Positions 8,628-16,898 of a stretch of DNA of 64,000 bases are shown in pieces (the first letter of the stretch is position 1; every line of letters starts with the position of its first letter). The notes beneath the pieces were generated by a model. The model saw only the letters and a list, made by a program, of their open reading frames with translations. It searched no databases and was not told where the DNA came from. The position numbers were made by a program, and so were the translations under genes. Location: positions 806,001 to 870,000 of the forward strand of contig NZ_AP026966.1 of assembly GCF_027923905.1 (NCBI RefSeq), read 5' to 3'. Source of the DNA: Massilia varians (GTDB lineage Bacteria; Pseudomonadota; Gammaproteobacteria; Burkholderiales; Burkholderiaceae_D).

Positions 8628-10063
8628 CGGGTGGACTCCTTCGCGGGATCGAGCTGGTGGGGTGCGGAGCGCGCATGCTCGGCCAGGCGCTCGGGCCGGC
8701 CGGTGGTGGCGAGCAGGCGCGCCAGCGCCAGCACATAATCGTGGGCGGCCTGGGTCCGCTCGATCCCGGCCTTGGTCAGGTTCAGGGAAGCGTCGTCGAC
8801 GTCGGCCGTGGTCGCCTGACCGTTGCGGAACGATACCTGCGCCAGCCGCAGGCTTTCGCGCGCCAGCTCGATCGCCGAGGCCATGGCCAGGTAATGCTGG
8901 CGCGCATCTTCCATGGCGCGCCACTGGGTTTCGGCCAGGGTCGGGATGTCGCGTCCAGCCTGTTCCGCGGCTGCTTCGACGCGCTGTTGTTCGAGCCGTG
9001 CGGCGGCCGTCAGGCGCGCGCGGTCGACCCGGTCGACCAGCGGCATGCTCAGCGCCACCCCCACCAGCCAGTTGGCGCGCGCGGCCCCGCCGCGGTTCAG
9101 GTTGTAGTTGGCGATGCCGACCAGGGTCGGGCTGAAGGCCTTGCCCTGCAGCTTGAAATTGGCGGCCGCCTGGGCGCGCTTGCTGTCGATCTGCTTCCAG
9201 GCGGCATTCGCGTGCATGGCGGCTTCCACGAACGAGGCCAGCGAGCCGACCGGCTGCTCGTGCACGAACAGCGGCGTTGCGGGCTCGACCGCCTGCTCCT
9301 CGCCCAGCAAGCGGCGCAGGGCCAGCTCGGCGACCTCCGCGTCGCTGGCGGCCTTGGCCGCCTCGCGCGCGGACTTGTCGACGGCGACGTCGGCCTTGAG
9401 GCGTTCGACGCGCGCGATCAGCCCGGTCCGCTCGAGCTTGCGCGCCATCTCCTGGTGTTCGCGCGCCACTGCCAGCGCCGTGCTGCGCAGCCGGGCGGCA
9501 TGGCGCGCCAGCTGGACGCCGAAGTAACGCTGCGCCAGCAGCAGCGCCGCTTCGTCCTGCGCCGCCTGCATGCCTGCAGCGGCCTCGGCGGCGCGCCCGG
9601 CGGCCACCTCCTTGAGCGCATCCAGGCGTCCGCCGGTGTACAAGGGCCAGACCGAGGCCAGGCCGAGCGAGCGTACCGTGAACGTGCGCTCGGCCTCGAG
9701 GCTGGCGGGCAGTTCCGGCAAGGCCAGCCCGGGCAGCGGCGGCAGCACCTCGAGCACCGGTTGCAGGGCCGGCTCCAGGGATTGCGCCAGGCGGCCGGTA
9801 TCGATATTCAGCGAGGTCGAGAGACGCCCGGCGAATCCGTTCAGGCGCAGGTCCGGACCGTCGATGCGGCGCAGCGCCTCGGCCTGCAATTGCCTGGCTT
9901 GATAGTCGAGCTCGGCGCCGCGCACCGCGCCCGAACGCGCCTGCATCCGGCGCCACGCTTCGCCATACTCGAGGGCGCCGGTCTGCTGCGCCCGGACCGG
10001 CAACACGGCGCAGCAGGCCAGCACCAGGGCGAGCGGTGTAATACAGGTCTTGGACGGCTTCAC
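8624..10063 (-). CDS. TolC-family outer-membrane efflux protein
   Basis: A 479-residue outer-membrane factor, first gene of the efflux operon. A signal peptide ends around LACCAVLPVRA/QQ. The rest has the two-fold alpha-helical repeat of TolC proteins, rich in Ala/Gln/Arg helices, with a central Gly/Pro segment and the typical second-half start NYNLNRGGAARANWLVGVAL. It would form the trimeric exit duct for the permease pair and HlyD protein encoded after it. The promoter must lie in 10064-10174. Confidence 0.88.
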   Translation of the reverse strand: MKPSKTCITPLALVLACCAVLPVRAQQTGALEYGEAWRRMQARSGAVRGAELDYQARQLQAEALRRIDGPDLRLNGFAGRLSTSLNIDTGRLAQSLEPALQPVLEVLPPLPGLALPELPASLEAERTFTVRSLGLASVWPLYTGGRLDALKEVAAGRAAEAAAGMQAAQDEAALLLAQRYFGVQLARHAARLRSTALAVAREHQEMARKLERTGLIARVERLKADVAVDKSAREAAKAASDAEVAELALRRLLGEEQAVEPATPLFVHEQPVGSLASFVEAAMHANAAWKQIDSKRAQAAANFKLQGKAFSPTLVGIANYNLNRGGAARANWLVGVALSMPLVDRVDRARLTAAARLEQQRVEAAAEQAGRDIPTLAETQWRAMEDARQHYLAMASAIELARESLRLAQVSFRNGQATTADVDDASLNLTKAGIERTQAAHDYVLALARLLATTGRPERLAEHARSAPHQLDPAKESTR

Positions 10064-10174
10064 CGGTCTCTCCGCAAACTCATCAGTATTTACCGACGAT
10101 TATAGCGCCGCTTCGCCACGACCGGCCACACGACTGGCAGGCGCGCCGTGTCCCGGGCACCACCGTATTATTTA

Positions 10175-11077
10175 CTAGCCGCTGCTTTTCCCGGTGCCGC
10201 CCTGCGCCTGCGCCATCTCCAGCGCCGGCAAGGTCACCGTCAGGAAGGACGACACCTGGCCGACCAGCTCGGCGGCCTGCTGGCGCACCTGCCCCATCTG
10301 CAGGATCGACAGCTCGGCCTGGCGCACCGCCTGCTGGATCAGCGTGCGGCGCTGCACCAGGGCGTCCGACAGGCTGGCGTCCGTCGCGCCACCCGCGAGC
10401 TTCGACACGACGGCAAGCACCGCCGCATGCAGGCCCAGGTTGCGCGCCGACGCCTCCAGAGCGCGCACGGCCGCGTCGCTGTCGGCGATGAGCTGCAGCA
10501 GCTGCGCACGGCTCGAAGCCAGCTCCGTCTTGTACTGGGCGGGCGACTTCGGGCGGCGGAACAGCTTGTCGAACACGCCTGCCGGCGTCCTGGTGCTCTC
10601 CAGTGCGGCCTCGAGCTGCGCGGGCACCGCCATCTGGGTGAATCTCAGCACCAGCTCGGTGATGGGCTGGAGCAGCGCGGCCTGCTCCATCAATGGCCCT
10701 TCTGCCCACTCCGCGACCACCGGCAGCTTCAGCGGCAGGATGCGGCGAAACAGCGCGGCCAGGCGCTGGCCGGCGTGTTCGGACAAGGCCGGATAATCGG
10801 CGTGCGCGATCGCCAGCGCATCGCGCACCGCCGGATGATCCTCGCTCTCGAACAGCACCTTGGCTACGGCTTTCGAGGGCACGGCGGAAGCCGGTGCTGC
10901 GGGAAGGTCGTCGAAGGACAGCGCCGTCGGGGGACCGTTGCCAGCGGGCGGCGCAGCAGCGGCTTGCTCCGCATCGCCGAAATCGAAGGCCTGCGGCACC
11001 GGCGCAGCGCCGGCCGGCTCGGCGGGGAGCTCGGGCTCCGCGCCGAAGTCGAATGCCCTGGGCGTTTGCTGTGTCAT
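10175..11077 (-). CDS. Unknown protein of the tellurite-type gene group (300 aa)
   Basis: Not assigned to a named family. The N-terminal 65 residues are Pro/Ala-rich and disordered, and carry a repeated short motif (AFDFG twice, then LSFDD). The remaining 230 residues are predicted mostly helical. No signal peptide or membrane segment is seen. It follows terD by 34 bases on the same strand and is the last gene of the telA-terD group, so a role in the same stress or tellurite response is likely by context. The repeated FDFG motif may be a docking peptide; that is speculation. Confidence 0.7.
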   Translation of the reverse strand: MTQQTPRAFDFGAEPELPAEPAGAAPVPQAFDFGDAEQAAAAPPAGNGPPTALSFDDLPAAPASAVPSKAVAKVLFESEDHPAVRDALAIAHADYPALSEHAGQRLAALFRRILPLKLPVVAEWAEGPLMEQAALLQPITELVLRFTQMAVPAQLEAALESTRTPAGVFDKLFRRPKSPAQYKTELASSRAQLLQLIADSDAAVRALEASARNLGLHAAVLAVVSKLAGGATDASLSDALVQRRTLIQQAVRQAELSILQMGQVRQQAAELVGQVSSFLTVTLPALEMAQAQGGTGKSSG

Positions 11078-11111
11078 CGGCTACCCGGCATCGAGCAGGA
11101 GCACGTGCTCC

Positions 11112-11699
11112 TCAGACGGTGCCGCCGAGCTTGCGGATGAAGGTCGCCAGATTCAGCTTGAAGCCGGCGCCGACGGCCTGGAAGCGCCATTCGCCATCCT
11201 TGCGGTACAGCGAGCCGAACTGCAGCGCGGTCTTGTCCGCGTAGTCTTCGTCGAGGTCGTATTCCGCGATCGTCTCGCCAGTCTCGTCGTTGTACACCTT
11301 GACGTAGGCGTCGGTGACCATGCCGAAGGTCTGCCTGCGCACATCGGCATCGTGGATGGTCACGACGATCGGCATCTCCACCACTTCCGCCTCGACCTTG
11401 GCCAGGTCGACGGTGATGACTTCGTCGTCGCCATCCTTGTCGCCGGTCCGGTTGTCGCCCGAGTGCACGACCGCGCCGTCCGGGGAGGTGGCGTGGTTGT
11501 AGTACACGAAGTGGGCATTGCTGATCATGACCGGGTGGTCGCTCGCATCCCGCCTGCACAGGAATACCGACGCGTCGAGGTCGAATGGCTGGCCCTCGAC
11601 CGCGTTGACCTTCCATCCGAGGCCGATACGCACGCGCTTCAAGCCCGGCGCGGTTTTTTCGAGGTTGATGCGGTGGCCAGTGTGGAGCGTCGTCGACAT
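11112..11699 (-). CDS. terD: TerD-family stress protein
   Basis: TerD proteins are cytoplasmic calcium-binding proteins of tellurite and general stress-resistance clusters. The 195-residue product shows the family hallmarks: GHRINLEKTAPGLKRVRIGL at the N-terminus, the FLCRRD and HFVYYNH segments, and the acidic calcium site HSGDNRTGDKDGDDEV. It sits between the truncated telA and the 300-aa protein on the same strand. Loss of the upstream promoter region through the IS event may have altered its expression. Confidence 0.92.
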   Translation of the reverse strand: MSTTLHTGHRINLEKTAPGLKRVRIGLGWKVNAVEGQPFDLDASVFLCRRDASDHPVMISNAHFVYYNHATSPDGAVVHSGDNRTGDKDGDDEVITVDLAKVEAEVVEMPIVVTIHDADVRRQTFGMVTDAYVKVYNDETGETIAEYDLDEDYADKTALQFGSLYRKDGEWRFQAVGAGFKLNLATFIRKLGGTV

Positions 11700-11734
11700 G
11701 GACTTTCCTTTTCCTTATGGGGTGAACATTGGAT

Positions 11735-12124
11735 TCAAGCGCCGGTGGGCGAAAAGCGCGCAATCAGCTCGCGCTCCAGCTCCTGCAGTTTCGGCAGCTC
11801 GGCCTGGCGGCGCTGCTGGCCTTCGTTCGAGATCTGCTCGAGCTTGTCGAAGGCGGTCACCAGCTGCGTCTGCACGTGCTGGGCGGTTTCCAGGCTGACC
11901 AGCGAGCGCTGCTTGGCGCGGGCCACGGTCTCGGTATTTTCCAGCAGCATGTCGGCCTGGGCGCGGAAGGCCGCGTCGGTGGCGTCGTAGGCGGCATTGG
12001 CGACCGCGGCGCTCTGCTTGGCCTCCAATTGCAGCAGGTAGAGCGAGAACACGTTGCGCCAGGCCGGAATCGAGACGTTGACGATGTCCGTGAAGGTGTC
12101 CGTCAGGGCGCGTGCATTGTCTTG
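11735..12124 (-). pseudogene. telA: TelA/KlaA-type toxic-anion resistance protein, C-terminal remnant
   Basis: An open frame runs from the IS3 boundary at 12124 to TGA at 11735, about 129 codons. It encodes DTFTDIVNVSIPAWRNVF followed by SLYLLQLEAKQSAAVANAAY and a long helical tail. This matches the C-terminal third of TelA-family proteins (usually about 350-400 residues). The N-terminal two thirds are missing and are not found beyond the other IS end, so this is truncation with loss of DNA, not a simple insertion. Confidence 0.82.
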
Positions 12125-12157
12125 TGAGGTGTACTGTCAATAGTGGACACGTCCGTT

Positions 12158-13009
12158 TCAAGCAGCCAGCTGCTGTCTGCTGAATTCTTCGGCAAACGAT
12201 GCTGGCGATAGGTACCCGAGACGCGAATGGCGCCGCTGGCGGTTATAGAAAATTTCGATGTATTCAGTGATTGCGGACTCCGCCTCGGCCCTGGTCGCAT
12301 ACCTCTGGTGATGGATCAATTCGTTCTTCAAGCTACCCCAGAAGCTCTCCATAGGCGCGTTGTCGTAGCAGTTCCCCTTGCGCGACATGGAGGCCGTCAT
12401 GCCGAACTGCTCGAGCAGTTTGCGATAGTCATCTGCGCAGTACTGGCTGCCGCGATCCGAATGGAGAATCAGGCCTGGCGCTGGCCGCTTGTTGCGTACT
12501 GCTCGCCAGAGCGCCTGCGCCGTCAACTCCTGGGTCATCCTGGCCCCGAGCGCATAGCCCACCATCTCGCACGTAAAAATGTCCTTGATACCCGCCAGGT
12601 AGAGCCAGCCTTCGTCGGTGGCGACGTACGTGATGTCGCTCACCCAGGCTTCATTTGGCTCCGTCGGCGCGAAGGTCTGTTCCAACAGATTCGGTGCGAC
12701 CGGGTAGGCGTGTTTCGAGTTTGTCGTTGCCTTGAATCTGCGCTTTTGCTTGCAGCACAGGCCAAGCTCTCGCCGCAGCCGCACGATCCGATCACGTCCC
12801 GCCTCGAAGCCTTGCGCAGCCAGTTCCGGCTGCAAGCGCAACGGTCCATAGGTCTGACGAGTTTGAACATGAGCAGCCTTGATGGCGATCTTCAGCTTCT
12901 CGTCGTTCTGCGCACGCTGCGATGCGGGACGATCCAGCGCTGCGTAATAGCCGCTGCGCGACACGTCAAAGACACGGCACAACAGGCCAAGCGGGTACTC
13001 GAGTCGCAT
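12158..13009 (-). CDS. IS3 transposase OrfB (catalytic part)
   Basis: This is the integrase-like catalytic half of the IS3 transposase, 283 residues. An N-terminal HTH_21-like region (VQTRQTYGPLRLQPELAAQG) is followed by the DDE core: the first Asp in WVSDITYVATDEGW, the second in LILHSDRGSQYCADDY, and the Glu in GNCYDNAPMESFWGSLKNEL. All three catalytic residues are present and the frame is intact. In IS3 elements the active enzyme is an OrfAB fusion made by a -1 ribosomal slip. Confidence 0.95.
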   Translation of the reverse strand: MRLEYPLGLLCRVFDVSRSGYYAALDRPASQRAQNDEKLKIAIKAAHVQTRQTYGPLRLQPELAAQGFEAGRDRIVRLRRELGLCCKQKRRFKATTNSKHAYPVAPNLLEQTFAPTEPNEAWVSDITYVATDEGWLYLAGIKDIFTCEMVGYALGARMTQELTAQALWRAVRNKRPAPGLILHSDRGSQYCADDYRKLLEQFGMTASMSRKGNCYDNAPMESFWGSLKNELIHHQRYATRAEAESAITEYIEIFYNRQRRHSRLGYLSPASFAEEFSRQQLAA

Positions 13010-13014
13010 CGATT

Positions 13015-13323
13015 TTATGAACGCGTACCGGGCAGCGACTCCCTGGCAAAGTACGCGGTGGCCTTTTTTAGCACTTCCTTTTCCATCCGCTCCACGGCCA
13101 GTTCTTTACGCAGCTTTGCCAACTCGGCTTCTAGTTCCACGACGCTTCGGCTGCCTGGTGGTGCCGCCGGGTCTGTGCTGCGCTTCGCCGCGCTCACCCA
13201 GTTGGCCAGCGTCCCTTTCGGCACTCCGATCCGCTGGGCAGCCTGTTCCTGCGACAAGCCCTGTTCCAGCACCAGCTTGACGGCTTCGGTCCTGAACTCA
13301 GGTGTGTATGTCTTCAATTTCAT
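13015..13323 (-). CDS. IS3 transposase OrfA (DNA-binding part)
   Basis: A 102-residue protein with a helix-turn-helix (SQEQAAQRIGVPKGTLANWV) and a leucine-zipper-like coil (ELEAELAKLRKELAVERMEK). The run AAAAAAG at 13063-13069 on the coding strand, within codons for LKK, is the classic -1 slippage heptamer that would fuse OrfA to OrfB. Its first 87 codons are duplicated at 506-767. Confidence 0.93.
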   Translation of the reverse strand: MKLKTYTPEFRTEAVKLVLEQGLSQEQAAQRIGVPKGTLANWVSAAKRSTDPAAPPGSRSVVELEAELAKLRKELAVERMEKEVLKKATAYFARESLPGTRS

Positions 13324-13384
13324 GTGTTCGCTCCTTCCGATAATTTTATCAATCGGAAGTGTCCGAAAAAGTCAGCGTACCTCA

Positions 13385-13848
13385 GACCTCTCTGAACCAG
13401 GCTCGCAATCCCGTGTGACGTCAAGGCTGGTGTCCCTTGTAATGAGCTACAAGCACCACGGTCGGATGAGTTCACCCATTTTTGCTTGTTGGCACTTGGA
13501 ATTGTGGCCGCCGCGGTCTGTCAGAGCTAACTTGGGTATGCGTCTCTTTCAGGGGGTATCGTTGGGGGTATTTTTGACGAACTCGCCGAGAAGGCTGCCA
13601 GAAAGCGCCGATAAGTACTAGCTTTTTCTGGCGTTTTAAGAATTAATGTGGGACTCTTCCGTTTTAACGTCTGATTCCGCGCCGCTGGAACGCATATGAC
13701 CCCCGCCTTCGAGCGGGGCTTTTCATTTCGGGATTGCGTTCGTCCCACATGGACCCCTGTTCATCCCATAACGGTTTTCCGATCGCCGCTTTCGTGTTCC
13801 ACTAAGGCCGAGCAAGCAGTTCCCACTTACTCGATCAATGAGCGCATC
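13385..13848. other. Gene-poor debris between IS3 and beta-lactamase gene
   Basis: This region of 464 bases has no supported gene and a lower GC content than its surroundings. It contains two direct GGGGGTAT octamers twelve bases apart (13552-13559 and 13564-13571), a short Lys/Arg-rich open stretch after them, and an orphan terminator. It may be the eroded end of an integrated element; no tRNA or integrase is visible to confirm that. Confidence 0.4.
13701..13723 (+). terminator. Orphan rho-independent terminator
   Basis: CCCCGC / GCGGGG stem with CTTCGA loop, then CTTTT. No plus-strand gene precedes it, which suggests that the gene it served was lost. Confidence 0.65.
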
Positions 13849-14751
13849 ATGAAAACAAGCCTCTTCATTACCATCTTCATGCTGGTCGCAAACGGCGCCA
13901 TGGCACAGGACGCGATCAACTGCGGCTCCTGCGCCGAATGGAACCAGCCCGCCAAGCCCTTCAACATCCACGGCAACACGTATTACGTCGGCACCGCCGG
14001 CCTGTCCGCCATCCTGGTCACCAGCCCCCAAGGCCACGTGCTGCTCGACGGCGCGCTGCCCCAATCCGCCCCGCTGATCCAGAAGAACATCGAAGCCCTC
14101 GGCTTCAAGATGCAGGACGTGAAGCTGATCCTGAACTCGCACGCCCACTTCGACCACGCCGGCGGCATCGCGGCCCTGCAGAAGGCCAGCGGCGCCACGG
14201 TCGCCCACAGCCCGCACGGCGCCCAGGTGCTGCGCGACGGCACGCCTGGCACCGACGATCCGCAGTACGACCCGAAGGAACGCTTCCATATCCCCAAAGT
14301 CGCGCAGGTGAAGGAAGTCGCGGACGGCGACACCCTGTCGGTCAGCCCGCTGCGCCTCACTGTCCATTACACGCCCGGCCACACACCCGGCGGCACAACC
14401 TGGACCTGGCAATCCTGCGAAGCAGGGCGTTGCCTGGACATGGTGTATGCCGACAGCCTGACCGCGGTGTCCACCAACGGCTTCTACTACACCGGCGGCG
14501 CCGGCTACCCGGACCGCTCAGCCAGTTTCCACCAGACGATCGACAAGGTCGCCAAGCTGAAGTGCGACATCGTAATCGCCGCCCATCCGGGCTTCAGCGA
14601 TTTGTTCGACAAGGCGGCGCGCAAGTCCGTGGACACGAACCCCTTCATCGATCCGGAAGGCTGCCGCAAACTGGCCGCCGGCGCCGCCAAGAGCTTCGAA
14701 GCGCGCCTGCAGCGCGAGCGCATCGAAAAGGCCACGGCCACCAAGGGCTGA
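13849..14751 (+). CDS. Subclass B3 metallo-beta-lactamase
   Basis: A periplasmic zinc hydrolase of 300 residues. ATG 13849 gives a clean signal peptide (FITIFMLVANGAMA/QDA). The zinc ligands of subclass B3 are visible: HAHFDH (H116, H118, D120, H121 in standard numbering) in LILNSHAHFDHAGGIAALQK, H196 in HYTPGHTPGGTTWTW and H263 in IVIAAHPGFSDL. The start of the mature protein (CAEWNQPAKPFNIHGNTYYV) resembles enzymes such as THIN-B of Janthinobacterium. B3 enzymes hydrolyse penicillins, cephalosporins and carbapenems. It lies alone, just upstream of a MOSC gene; no AmpR-like regulator is adjacent. Confidence 0.92.
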   Translation: MKTSLFITIFMLVANGAMAQDAINCGSCAEWNQPAKPFNIHGNTYYVGTAGLSAILVTSPQGHVLLDGALPQSAPLIQKNIEALGFKMQDVKLILNSHAHFDHAGGIAALQKASGATVAHSPHGAQVLRDGTPGTDDPQYDPKERFHIPKVAQVKEVADGDTLSVSPLRLTVHYTPGHTPGGTTWTWQSCEAGRCLDMVYADSLTAVSTNGFYYTGGAGYPDRSASFHQTIDKVAKLKCDIVIAAHPGFSDLFDKAARKSVDTNPFIDPEGCRKLAAGAAKSFEARLQRERIEKATATKG

Positions 14752-14808
14752 GGACACGGACCTGGTTTGCTGCCATACTGTCGGCCTTCATCCGCACGCT
14801 CCGACAGC

Positions 14809-15654
14809 ATGGCCACCGTTACTGAACTCCACATCTACCCGATCAAATCCTGCGCCGGCATCCAGGTAGAGGAGGCGCAATTCCTCGTCTCGGGCCTGGT
14901 GGCGCAGGGCGTGCACGACCGCGAGTGGATGCTCGTCACCCGCGAGGGCCAGTTCCTGACCCAGCGCGAGTACCCGCGCATGGCGCTCCTCACGCCGCGT
15001 ATCGATGGCGATGCCGTCGAGGTGAGCGCACCCGGCATGCCGCCGCTACGCCTGCCGCTCGCGCACGATCCCATGGCAGCGAAACTGACCGTCCAGATCT
15101 GGGATCACAGCGTGGAGGCCGCCGACTGCGGCGCCGCCGCCGCCGGCTGGTTCGCCGATGCCATCCAGGGGCCGTGTCGCCTGGTGCGCTTCCGCCCCGA
15201 CGCGCACCGTCCCACCAGCACCAAGTGGACTGGCGGCGTGCCCGCCGCAACCCGCTTCGCCGACGGCTACCCGATCCTGGTCATCGGCCAGGCCTCGCTC
15301 GACGACCTCAACGCCAGGTTGCAAGCTGCCGGCCGCGCGCCGCTGCCGATGAACCGCTTCCGTCCGAACCTGGTGGTCGACGGCATCGAGGCTTTTGAAG
15401 AAGACTACGTGGAATCCTTCACGGGGGACAGCCTGGCGATCCGCCCGGTGAAACCCTGCGCGCGCTGCCCGATCCCGGCGATCGACCAGGCCACCGGCAT
15501 CCCCGGTCCCGATCCGCTCGATATCCTGCAAACCTACCGCGCCAACCCGCGCATGGAAGGCGCGGTCTGCATGGGCATGAACTGCATCGTCGCGGCGGGC
15601 GAGGGCGCGTCCTTACGCGTCGGCCAGCAGCTCGACACCGCCATCGCGTTCTGA
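14809..15654 (+). CDS. MOSC-domain protein (YcbX-like)
   Basis: MOSC proteins bind a molybdenum cofactor and several reduce N-hydroxylated compounds. The 281-residue product has the N-terminal MOSC_N beta-barrel (TELHIYPIKSCAGIQVEEAQ) and the C-terminal MOSC domain with the conserved cysteine block KPCARCPIPAIDQATG and CMGMNCIV. It ends at about 280 residues without the ferredoxin-like 2Fe-2S domain of E. coli YcbX, so electrons must come from a separate protein. ATG 14809 fits the conserved N-terminus. A terminator follows. Confidence 0.88.
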   Translation: MATVTELHIYPIKSCAGIQVEEAQFLVSGLVAQGVHDREWMLVTREGQFLTQREYPRMALLTPRIDGDAVEVSAPGMPPLRLPLAHDPMAAKLTVQIWDHSVEAADCGAAAAGWFADAIQGPCRLVRFRPDAHRPTSTKWTGGVPAATRFADGYPILVIGQASLDDLNARLQAAGRAPLPMNRFRPNLVVDGIEAFEEDYVESFTGDSLAIRPVKPCARCPIPAIDQATGIPGPDPLDILQTYRANPRMEGAVCMGMNCIVAAGEGASLRVGQQLDTAIAF

Positions 15655-15685
15655 CCCGGCTACCTGGGTGTTGCAGTGTCGTTAA

Positions 15686-15708
15686 ATCGCCCACCCGGGC
15701 GATTTTTC
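15686..15708 (+). terminator. Rho-independent terminator after MOSC gene
   Basis: Seven-pair stem ATCGCCC / GGGCGAT with a four-base loop and a run of T, 32 bases past the stop codon. Confidence 0.85.
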
Positions 15709-15765
15709 GTTTCCAAGGCAAGAAAGATGGCGTAATGTTACGGTTATTGCTGAAAGGAATTTTCA

Positions 15766-16884
15766 ATGCACGAGCCGGATGCGCAGACGCGAGAACTGAT
15801 GCTGGAGAACGAGACCCTGCGTTCCCGCATGGCGTACCTGCTCGAGCAGGCCGAGCGCAACCACTCGATCATGACCCGCCACCAGGCTTTCGACCTGCAG
15901 ATCGTGGGGGCGAGCTCGTTCCAGGAGCTGGTGTCGACCATCTTCGGCACACTGCCGATCATCTCGGAACTCGATACCGTGACCCTGTCGCTGGTCGATC
16001 CGGAGGCCGACATCTACACCGTCATGCACAAGCTGGGCGTGGACTACGAACAGCTGCCCAATCTGCTGTTCTGCGAACATGCCGATGAACTCGGGTTCAA
16101 GGTGGCGGAAGGGCGCCGTCCGCGTCCGGTGCTGGGGCCGTATGCGCCTTCGCGCCACGGCGCGATGTTCCCGCAGCCGCCGAAGAACCTGCAGAGCGTG
16201 GCCCTGGTGCCGCTGCTGCGCAATACCCGCCTGATCGGCAGCCTGAACCTGGGCAGCGCGGACCCGAGCCGTTTCACGGCGGCCCTGGGCACCGATTTCA
16301 TCGAGCACATGGGATCGATCGTCGCGATCTGCCTCGAGAACGTCATCAGCAACGAGATGCTGAAGTTCATCGGGCTGACCGATGCGCTCACCGGCGTCTA
16401 CAACCGCCGCTACATCGACCGCCGCCTGGTGGAAGAGATCGCGCGGGCGCGCCGCCAGGGCTACCGCATCTCCTGCATGTACATCGACATCGATCATTTC
16501 AAGCAGGTCAACGACAGCGTCGGCCATGGCGGCGGCGACGACGTGCTGCGCGAAGTGGCCAACCGCATCAAGGCCGAACTGCGCATGTCCGACGCGCTGG
16601 CGCGCTTCGGCGGCGAGGAATTCGTGGTGCTGCTGATCGATGCGGACCTGGAAAACGCCAGCATGGTGGCGCAGCGCATCCGCGCCAGCGTGGCCCTGAA
16701 CCCGGTGCTCCTGAGCACGGGCGAGGAGGTGCCGGTGACGGTGTCGATCGGCGTGGCCTCGCTCGACGATTTCGAGCGCGACCATGCGATCGAGGGCGTG
16801 GCGCTGGATCTGGTGGCGCAGGCAGATATGGCGCTGTATCAGGCGAAGGCCAATGGCCGTAACCGGGTGGTGTCGCTCTCGTAA
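15766..16884 (+). CDS. Diguanylate cyclase, GAF/DUF484-like sensor plus GGDEF
   Basis: It makes the second messenger c-di-GMP from two GTP. The N-terminus (about residues 1-200) is a DUF484/GAF-like sensory region preceded by a short coiled coil. The C-terminal GGDEF domain starts at about residue 205 (GLTDALTGVYNRRYIDRRL). The active site is GGEEF (in LARFGGEEFVVLL), a functional variant, and an inhibitory RxxD site (RMSD) lies exactly five residues before it, so product inhibition is expected. No membrane segment is present, so the sensor is cytoplasmic. Its c-di-GMP could reach the VpsR-like activator encoded 28 kb away, but nothing here links them directly. Confidence 0.93.
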   Translation: MHEPDAQTRELMLENETLRSRMAYLLEQAERNHSIMTRHQAFDLQIVGASSFQELVSTIFGTLPIISELDTVTLSLVDPEADIYTVMHKLGVDYEQLPNLLFCEHADELGFKVAEGRRPRPVLGPYAPSRHGAMFPQPPKNLQSVALVPLLRNTRLIGSLNLGSADPSRFTAALGTDFIEHMGSIVAICLENVISNEMLKFIGLTDALTGVYNRRYIDRRLVEEIARARRQGYRISCMYIDIDHFKQVNDSVGHGGGDDVLREVANRIKAELRMSDALARFGGEEFVVLLIDADLENASMVAQRIRASVALNPVLLSTGEEVPVTVSIGVASLDDFERDHAIEGVALDLVAQADMALYQAKANGRNRVVSLS

Positions 16885-16898
16885 CCGATCACGTTTTC

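Larger units (their letters stand above)
12125..13384 (-). mobile_element. Complete IS3-family insertion sequence (1260 bp)
   Basis: The ends are imperfect inverted repeats. TGAGGT starts the left end at 12125 and its complement ACCTCA finishes the right end at 13384; inside both, GGACAC-TCCG matches again. Between them lie orfA and orfB in overlapping IS3 arrangement with an A6G slippage site at 13063-13069. No 3- or 4-bp target duplication is seen (left flank ends CTTG, right flank begins GACC), so one flank was lost or exchanged after insertion. Confidence 0.93.

Noticed and set aside
6597..10105. Long plus-strand frames across the efflux operon
   Set aside because: High GC keeps the antisense frames open; no domain is seen and the minus strand encodes known families with coupled starts.
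506..13384. Composite transposon bounded by the two IS3 copies
   Set aside because: The left copy is truncated and no outer target duplication exists; the inner genes are mixed core and accessory, so simple recombination or deletion fits better.
13640..13750. Possible tRNA gene or tRNA fragment
   Set aside because: No T-loop/TTCGA motif, anticodon stem or CCA-side pairing could be placed.
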